DNA from: JBCDCP01 sp039181495
GTDB taxonomy: Bacteria; Pseudomonadota; Alphaproteobacteria; Rhizobiales; Tepidamorphaceae
Direction: 5' to 3'
DNA: 45,083 nt
Assembly: GCA_039181495.1 (NCBI GenBank)
Contig: JBCDCP010000005.1
Span: forward strand, 1-45,083
Of this stretch, positions 41,101 through 45,083 are shown piece by piece. The first letter of the stretch is position 1, and each line of letters opens with the position of its first letter. Both the position numbers and the translations under genes were made by a program. The notes below the pieces were generated by a model, which saw nothing but the letters and a program-made list of their open reading frames with translations, was not told the DNA's origin and did not search any database.

Positions 41101-41778
41101 ATGCTCGGGTTCATTCTGAAACCAATTGGGACATTCTTCTGGGTTTTCTTCGGCCTTGAGGGACGGATCACGCGGTTGCAGTGGTTGATCGGCATGGCGG
41201 TGATCTGGGTCACCTGTTACTGGCTCAGGCACGAGATTGCTCACTATGCCGAATACGAGATCGGTTTGTACCCCAACCCGACGCTGATGGAGCGCATCGA
41301 GCTGATCGCACTTCTGATCTTGATCTACCCCACGCTGGCCTTGTGTCAGAAGCGCTTGCATGATCGCGACTGGGGCATCGGTGGTATCATTGTACTCAGC
41401 TTTCTGCCTTATGCGGGAGTACTAACCGCGCAGTCCGGTTTACTGAGCCCGCTAGATGCTCGCGATGGTCTGGCGGTGGTTCTGCATTATGCGGTGTTCA
41501 CAATCAGCGCCATCGCAGTTGTGGAGATGGGGGTCTTGCCAGGAGTCTCGGGTTCCAACAGCCATGGACCAGACCCGCTGGCGCCTGAGATCGATGTCGT
41601 CGCCGAGGACACTCCACGCCCGATCCAGGCGGCAATGGTCCGATCCCAGGCAGCTCAGATCCGTTCCAAGGAAGGTTTTACTCCGCGTCTTCGGGACGGT
41701 CTTTCCCCAAGCCCAACTGAGCCCAGACTGCTGGCCCCGGTTCTATCTCTGCGGGATCGAATCCTAGCGCCGCGATAA
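41101..41778 (+). CDS. DUF805-family membrane protein
   Basis: This 225-aa protein begins with a DUF805-type domain (residues 1-150): FFGLEGRITRLQWLIGMAVI, then LCQKRLHDRDWGIGGIIVLS, the (K)RLHD motif being characteristic, with about four membrane helices. The remaining 75 residues are hydrophilic and Pro/Arg-rich with no recognised fold. The last 101 bp overlap the convergent SDR gene at 41678. The tail may therefore be a run-on after a lost stop; the membrane domain itself is credible. Members of the family have no known function. Confidence 0.75.
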   Translation: MLGFILKPIGTFFWVFFGLEGRITRLQWLIGMAVIWVTCYWLRHEIAHYAEYEIGLYPNPTLMERIELIALLILIYPTLALCQKRLHDRDWGIGGIIVLSFLPYAGVLTAQSGLLSPLDARDGLAVVLHYAVFTISAIAVVEMGVLPGVSGSNSHGPDPLAPEIDVVAEDTPRPIQAAMVRSQAAQIRSKEGFTPRLRDGLSPSPTEPRLLAPVLSLRDRILAPR

Positions 41779-42613
41779 TCGGCGCATAGACGTCGCGCGT
41801 GTCGCCGGCGCCGGGGGTCAGAGACAGACCTCCATCGACAACAAGGGTCTGGCCGGTCACGAAGGATCCCGCATCCGAGCCCAGGTAGCCGACAGCTTCG
41901 GCAATATCCTCAGGCGTACAGGCGCGCGGGAGCGGTTGTGCACGGCTTGCCGGATCATCGAGTCGCCGGGCGAACTTCTCTGCGGTCTTAGGCTTGAACC
42001 CCATGGACCGCGCAAAGATCTGGGTCGGCACAAAGCCCGGACAGATGCAGTTCACGCGGATGCGATGCTGCGCCAGCTCAACCGCCGCTATTTCGGCCAG
42101 CCGGACCAGCACGCCCTTGGACAGCGAATAAAGCACCGGAGCATAGCCCTGCTTCAGCCCGGAAACCGACGTGGTCATCAGGAACGAACCACCGCCGCGC
42201 GCCTTGAGATGCGGCACGGTCTCGCGCAGGAGCGCGAACGCCGCCCTGACATGGAGGTGCATCATCCGGTCAAAGTCTTCGTCGCGAACCTGATCCACAG
42301 TTGAATTCGGACCGCTGGTTCCCGCATTGGAGAACACGAGATCCAGCCCGCCAAACTTCGAAACCGCTTCACCGACCGCCTCGGCAACCTGATCGCCATC
42401 GCGTACGTCGCAGGTCAGGCCGAGCACCCTGTCCGGATCGGTGTCCGCAAACTCCTCAACCGTGCCTTCGTCTCGGTCAAGAACGACAACTTGGCCGCCT
42501 TCGCGCAGGATCAGTTCGGCGCTGGCCCGGCCAAGGCCTGCAGCTCCTCCGGTGATCAACGCGGTCTTGCCAGTGAACCGTGGGCCCGGTCCGGTCGGTT
42601 GTTCGATGGTCAT
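41678..42613 (-). CDS. short-chain dehydrogenase/reductase
   Basis: This 311-aa cytoplasmic NAD(P)-dependent oxidoreductase has the classical SDR motifs: TGGAAGLG (21-28), cofactor Asp in CDVRDG (about 69-73), NAG (96-98), the catalytic Ser near 149-151 (TTSVSG) and YSLSK with Tyr162 and Lys166. VNCICPGFVPTQ and GQTLVVDGG follow as expected. It is about 55 residues longer than the usual 250-260: an extended substrate loop (about 205-230) and a C-terminal extension after GLSLTPGAG (DTRDVYAPIIAALGFDPAEI). The extension is coded in the 101-bp overlap with the DUF805 gene. The substrate is unknown. It lies 11 bp downstream of engB on the same strand. Confidence 0.9.
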   Translation of the reverse strand: MTIEQPTGPGPRFTGKTALITGGAAGLGRASAELILREGGQVVVLDRDEGTVEEFADTDPDRVLGLTCDVRDGDQVAEAVGEAVSKFGGLDLVFSNAGTSGPNSTVDQVRDEDFDRMMHLHVRAAFALLRETVPHLKARGGGSFLMTTSVSGLKQGYAPVLYSLSKGVLVRLAEIAAVELAQHRIRVNCICPGFVPTQIFARSMGFKPKTAEKFARRLDDPASRAQPLPRACTPEDIAEAVGYLGSDAGSFVTGQTLVVDGGLSLTPGAGDTRDVYAPIIAALGFDPAEIEPGPAVWAQLGLGKDRPEDAE

Positions 42614-42624
42614 GGCGGCCCGGA

Positions 42625-43305
42625 TTAGTCGCTGGCGGCAGGCAAGGCAAGCGCAACGACGGCGTCCTGCAGTGCTTCCAGCCCTACGCCCTTAGCGCTT
42701 GATGTTGCCAGAAGTTCCGGAAACGCGGCCGGACGTTTGGCGATCGCTGTCTTGGTGTCCGCCATTCTTCTTTCGAGTTGGTCAGACTTGAGCTTGTCGA
42801 TCTTGGTCAGGACCAGCTGATACGAAACCGCAGCCTGATCCAGCATGTCGAGGATTTCCAGATCACCGGGCTTTAGTCCATGCCGCGCGTCTGTCAGCAC
42901 AAAGACACGTGCCAGATTGGCTCGTCCGCGCAAATAGTCCCGGATCAGCCCGGTCCAGCGCTTGACCACGTCCTTCGGTGCGGACGCATAGCCGTAACCG
43001 GGCAGGTCGACGATCCGGATGCGGCCGGAACAGTCGAAGAAGTTGATCTCACGGGTGCGGCCCGGCGTGTTGGACGTGCGTGCCAACGCCTTACGTCCAG
43101 TGAACGCGTTGATCAGGCTGGATTTGCCGACATTGGAACGGCCGGCAAAGGCGATTTCCGGAACGTCGGCAGGCGGCAACGACGACACCGAGACAGCACC
43201 CAGCATGAATCCGATCGGCGCGGAGAAGAGCTGGCGCCGCTGTGGACCGGAATCTGCCTCATCCGCCGGCGTATGATCACCATCGGTTACCATCGATCCA
43301 GCCAT
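42625..43305 (-). CDS. engB: ribosome biogenesis GTPase EngB (YihA/YsxC)
   Basis: EngB is an essential GTPase needed for large-subunit assembly and, in some bacteria, cell division. From ATG 43305 it has 226 aa. G1 is GRSNVGKS (55-62), G2 lies in NTPGRTREINFF, G3 is DLPGYG (100-105), G4 is TKID (167-170) and G5 is SSAKG. The frame runs further 5' into yidC, but those residues are an Arg/Lys-rich shadow of the yidC tail; ATG 43293 is another possible start. It follows yidC by 28 bp in the same direction, the standard yidC-engB order. Confidence 0.95.
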   Translation of the reverse strand: MAGSMVTDGDHTPADEADSGPQRRQLFSAPIGFMLGAVSVSSLPPADVPEIAFAGRSNVGKSSLINAFTGRKALARTSNTPGRTREINFFDCSGRIRIVDLPGYGYASAPKDVVKRWTGLIRDYLRGRANLARVFVLTDARHGLKPGDLEILDMLDQAAVSYQLVLTKIDKLKSDQLERRMADTKTAIAKRPAAFPELLATSSAKGVGLEALQDAVVALALPAASD

Positions 43306-43333
43306 CGCGCCGGGCTGCGTCAGCCTCGGAACG

Positions 43334-45083
43334 CTATTCTCCGGGTTCCTCGGCAGGCTTGCCACCACCCTTCTTCTTTTTCTTGGTCTGGCGCGCTTCG
43401 GCCTTGGCTTCTTCCTTGATCCGGGCAGTTTCTTCCTCCTGCTTGGCCTTCTGAGCAGCGGGTGCATTCTTGCCCTTGCCAAACACAGCCAGGGTGTTGT
43501 CCCAGATTTCGATGTCGACGCCGGCACGGCGCATGATGACCCATTGCTGGATAATCGACAGGAAATTGTTCCACGTCCAATAGATCACCAGACCGGCCGG
43601 GAAGGTGGCCAACAGGAAGGTGAACAGGAGCGGCATCCAGTTGAAGATCATCGCCTGGGTCGGATCCGGCGGCGGCGGATTGAGGCGCATCTGAACGAAC
43701 ATCGTGATGCCCATCAGGATTGGCCAGATGCCGATCAGCAGGAAACCGGGCACGTCGAAGGGCAGCAGTCCAAAGAGGTTGAACAGCGATGTCGGGTCAG
43801 GCGCAGAGAGGTCCTGCACCCAACCGAAGAACGGCGCATGGCGCATCTCGATAGTGACAAACAGCACCTTGTAGAGCGCAAAAAAGACCGGGATCTGGAT
43901 CAGAATCGGCAAGCAGCCCGATAGCGGATTGATCTTCTCCTTCTTGTACAGCTCCATCATCGCCTGTTGCTGTTTCACCTTGTCGTCCTTGAAGCGCTCC
44001 CGGATCTTCATCATCTCCGGTTGCACTTTTTTCATTCCGGCAAGCGAGCGGTAGGACTTGTTGGCAAGGGGAAAGAAGACGAGCTTGATCAGCACGGTGA
44101 CGATGAGGATCGCGACACCAAAATTGCCGATCATCACGAAGAAGAAGTCGATGACATAAAACAGCGGCTTGGTGATGAAATAGAACCAGCCCCAATCGAT
44201 CATCAGCTCGAATCTATCGATGCCGAACTGGGCCTCATAGCTATCGATAACCGAAACTTCCTTGGCACCGGCAAAGACCCGCCCAACCTTGGTGCCTGTT
44301 CCACCAGGCTGGATGGTTACAGCGGCACCAAGATAGTCAGCCTGGAACGTCTCGACACCGCGCAGATTGGCGGCGTTGTACCGGGCCGTGAATGGAGAGC
44401 TGGTATCGGGTATCAGCGCTGTGGCCCAATACTTGTCGGTTATGCCGAGCCAGCCTGAGGCCGCCTCGTAGGTGAACGGGCCATCCTCGGCAACGTCTTC
44501 ATAGTCAAGCTCGACCAGGCCCTCTTCGCCCATAACGCCAAGCATGCCTTCATGTAGAACGAAGAAGTTGATCGTTTCCGGTCGGCCGTGTCGCGAGACG
44601 AGGCCGTAGGGATAAAGCGTGACGGTCTGATCCCCGGTATTGATGACCTCATCGGTCACCGTGAACAGGAAGTTTTCGTCAACGGCAATGGTCCGGGTGA
44701 AGCTCAACTGGCCGGTGTTGTGGGTCAGGACAACCGGGGTTTCTGGGCCGAGCGTCGCCCCTTCGCGAAGGATCCAGTCTGTCTGGGCATTGGGCAGTTC
44801 TATGTTGACGCCGGGTTCAGCGACCCATCCGAATTCCGCGTAGTACGGGCTCGGCGCGCCCGATGGCGACAACAGAACAATATTGTCCGAGGTGGGGTCG
44901 ACCGTCTCGCGATATTGGGTCAGCACGACGTCGTCTATGCGGGCTCCGCGAAGCGAAAGTGAGCCGCGGATTTCCGGGGTCGTGATCTCAACTCGTGCAG
45001 CTTCACCGAGCGCGCTGTCACGACTGGCGGCTGGCGCGGCAGCTCCCGGCTGCGTCGTGCCTGCAGGCAGCGGCACACCAAGA
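43334..45083 (-). CDS. yidC: membrane protein insertase YidC, 5' end outside the window
   Basis: YidC inserts and folds proteins in the inner membrane, alone or with SecYEG. About 583 residues are visible, and the frame is still open at the window edge (a GTG at 45076 is internal, and the N-terminal membrane anchor is missing), so the gene is partial. The large periplasmic domain comes first (VEITTPEIRGSLSLRGARID and TDKYWATALIPD). The insertase core follows from about residue 310: GNFGVAILIVTVLIKLVFFP, MMELYKKEKINPLSGCLPIL and LPLLFTFLLATFPAGLVIYW-type text. The tail is strongly basic (RQTKKKKKGGGKPAEEPGE), as in YidCs that contact the ribosome. It is upstream of engB; rpmH and rnpA would be expected beyond base 45083. 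Confidence 0.96.
   Translation of the reverse strand, partial: LGVPLPAGTTQPGAAAPAASRDSALGEAARVEITTPEIRGSLSLRGARIDDVVLTQYRETVDPTSDNIVLLSPSGAPSPYYAEFGWVAEPGVNIELPNAQTDWILREGATLGPETPVVLTHNTGQLSFTRTIAVDENFLFTVTDEVINTGDQTVTLYPYGLVSRHGRPETINFFVLHEGMLGVMGEEGLVELDYEDVAEDGPFTYEAASGWLGITDKYWATALIPDTSSPFTARYNAANLRGVETFQADYLGAAVTIQPGGTGTKVGRVFAGAKEVSVIDSYEAQFGIDRFELMIDWGWFYFITKPLFYVIDFFFVMIGNFGVAILIVTVLIKLVFFPLANKSYRSLAGMKKVQPEMMKIRERFKDDKVKQQQAMMELYKKEKINPLSGCLPILIQIPVFFALYKVLFVTIEMRHAPFFGWVQDLSAPDPTSLFNLFGLLPFDVPGFLLIGIWPILMGITMFVQMRLNPPPPDPTQAMIFNWMPLLFTFLLATFPAGLVIYWTWNNFLSIIQQWVIMRRAGVDIEIWDNTLAVFGKGKNAPAAQKAKQEEETARIKEEAKAEARQTKKKKKGGGKPAEEPGE

Noticed and set aside
43306..43527. 74-residue N-terminal extension of EngB
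   Set aside because: The extra residues are an Arg/Lys-rich shadow of the yidC tail in another frame; normal EngB proteins start close to the residues at 43305.

Overview
The window is about 45 kb of dense, GC-rich chromosome from an alphaproteobacterium, most likely of the Hyphomicrobiales (Rhizobiales) or a close relative. The evidence is a set of lineage-typical genes: ChvI/ChvG next to pckA and a short HPr kinase, a mannose-type EIIA plus HPr, a DivL-type tyrosine 'kinase' beside ahcY, a TsaE-phosphotransferase fusion, AddAB instead of RecBCD, and BA14K-like secreted proteins. I see no tRNA, rRNA, CRISPR array, insertion sequence, phage gene or replication origin. Almost everything is core chromosome.

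Layout. (1) 1-3826: a truncated PAS-domain sensor (minus) stands opposite an NMT1/SsuA-type ABC uptake operon (binding protein, permease, ATPase); the AT-rich space between them holds a candidate promoter covered by two near-identical 15-nt direct repeats. (2) 3847-7795, minus strand: a small secreted protein, a lipoprotein translationally coupled to lepA, lepA itself, and two tandem paralogous BA14K-like secreted proteins. (3) 7970-11318: a large secreted Sel1-repeat protein with a peptidoglycan-binding C-terminus, convergent with an atypical gamma-glutamyltransferase-like Ntn hydrolase. (4) 11349-18408: pckA and a HugZ-like split-barrel protein (minus), then chvI-chvG-hprK-EIIA-HPr (plus), which is an envelope-stress two-component system joined to a regulatory PTS. 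(5) 18409-25155: a 17-bp perfect inverted repeat and a structured leader precede ahcY; then divL, the tsaE-amgK fusion and a murU-like nucleotidyltransferase. (6) 25203-34156: addB-addA, def, fmt, truA. (7) 34109-40833: a membrane protein and dapE (minus), argB (plus), a DMT exporter (minus), a HAD pyrimidine nucleotidase, a BenE-type transporter and dapD (plus). (8) 41101-45083: a DUF805 membrane protein (plus), then an SDR, engB and the 3' part of yidC (minus).

How the parts work together. ChvG/ChvI senses the envelope and, in relatives, controls carbon metabolism including pckA. HprK, EIIA and HPr form a sugar-independent phosphorelay tied to the same operon. DivL belongs to the cell-cycle circuitry that controls CckA and CtrA. 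The AmgK and MurU activities would recycle MurNAc to UDP-MurNAc, and DapD and DapE supply diaminopimelate for the same cell wall. AddAB repairs double-strand breaks. Def, Fmt, TruA, TsaE and LepA serve translation. EngB and YidC serve ribosome assembly and membrane insertion.

The window does not show an obviously new multi-gene system. The strongest leads are single features: the GGT-like enzyme lacking the usual substrate arginine, the divergent HprK with no rapZ beside it, the long palindrome and mutually exclusive hairpins upstream of ahcY, the tandem BA14K-like pair, and a long Sel1 protein about 4.5 kb from chvGI.
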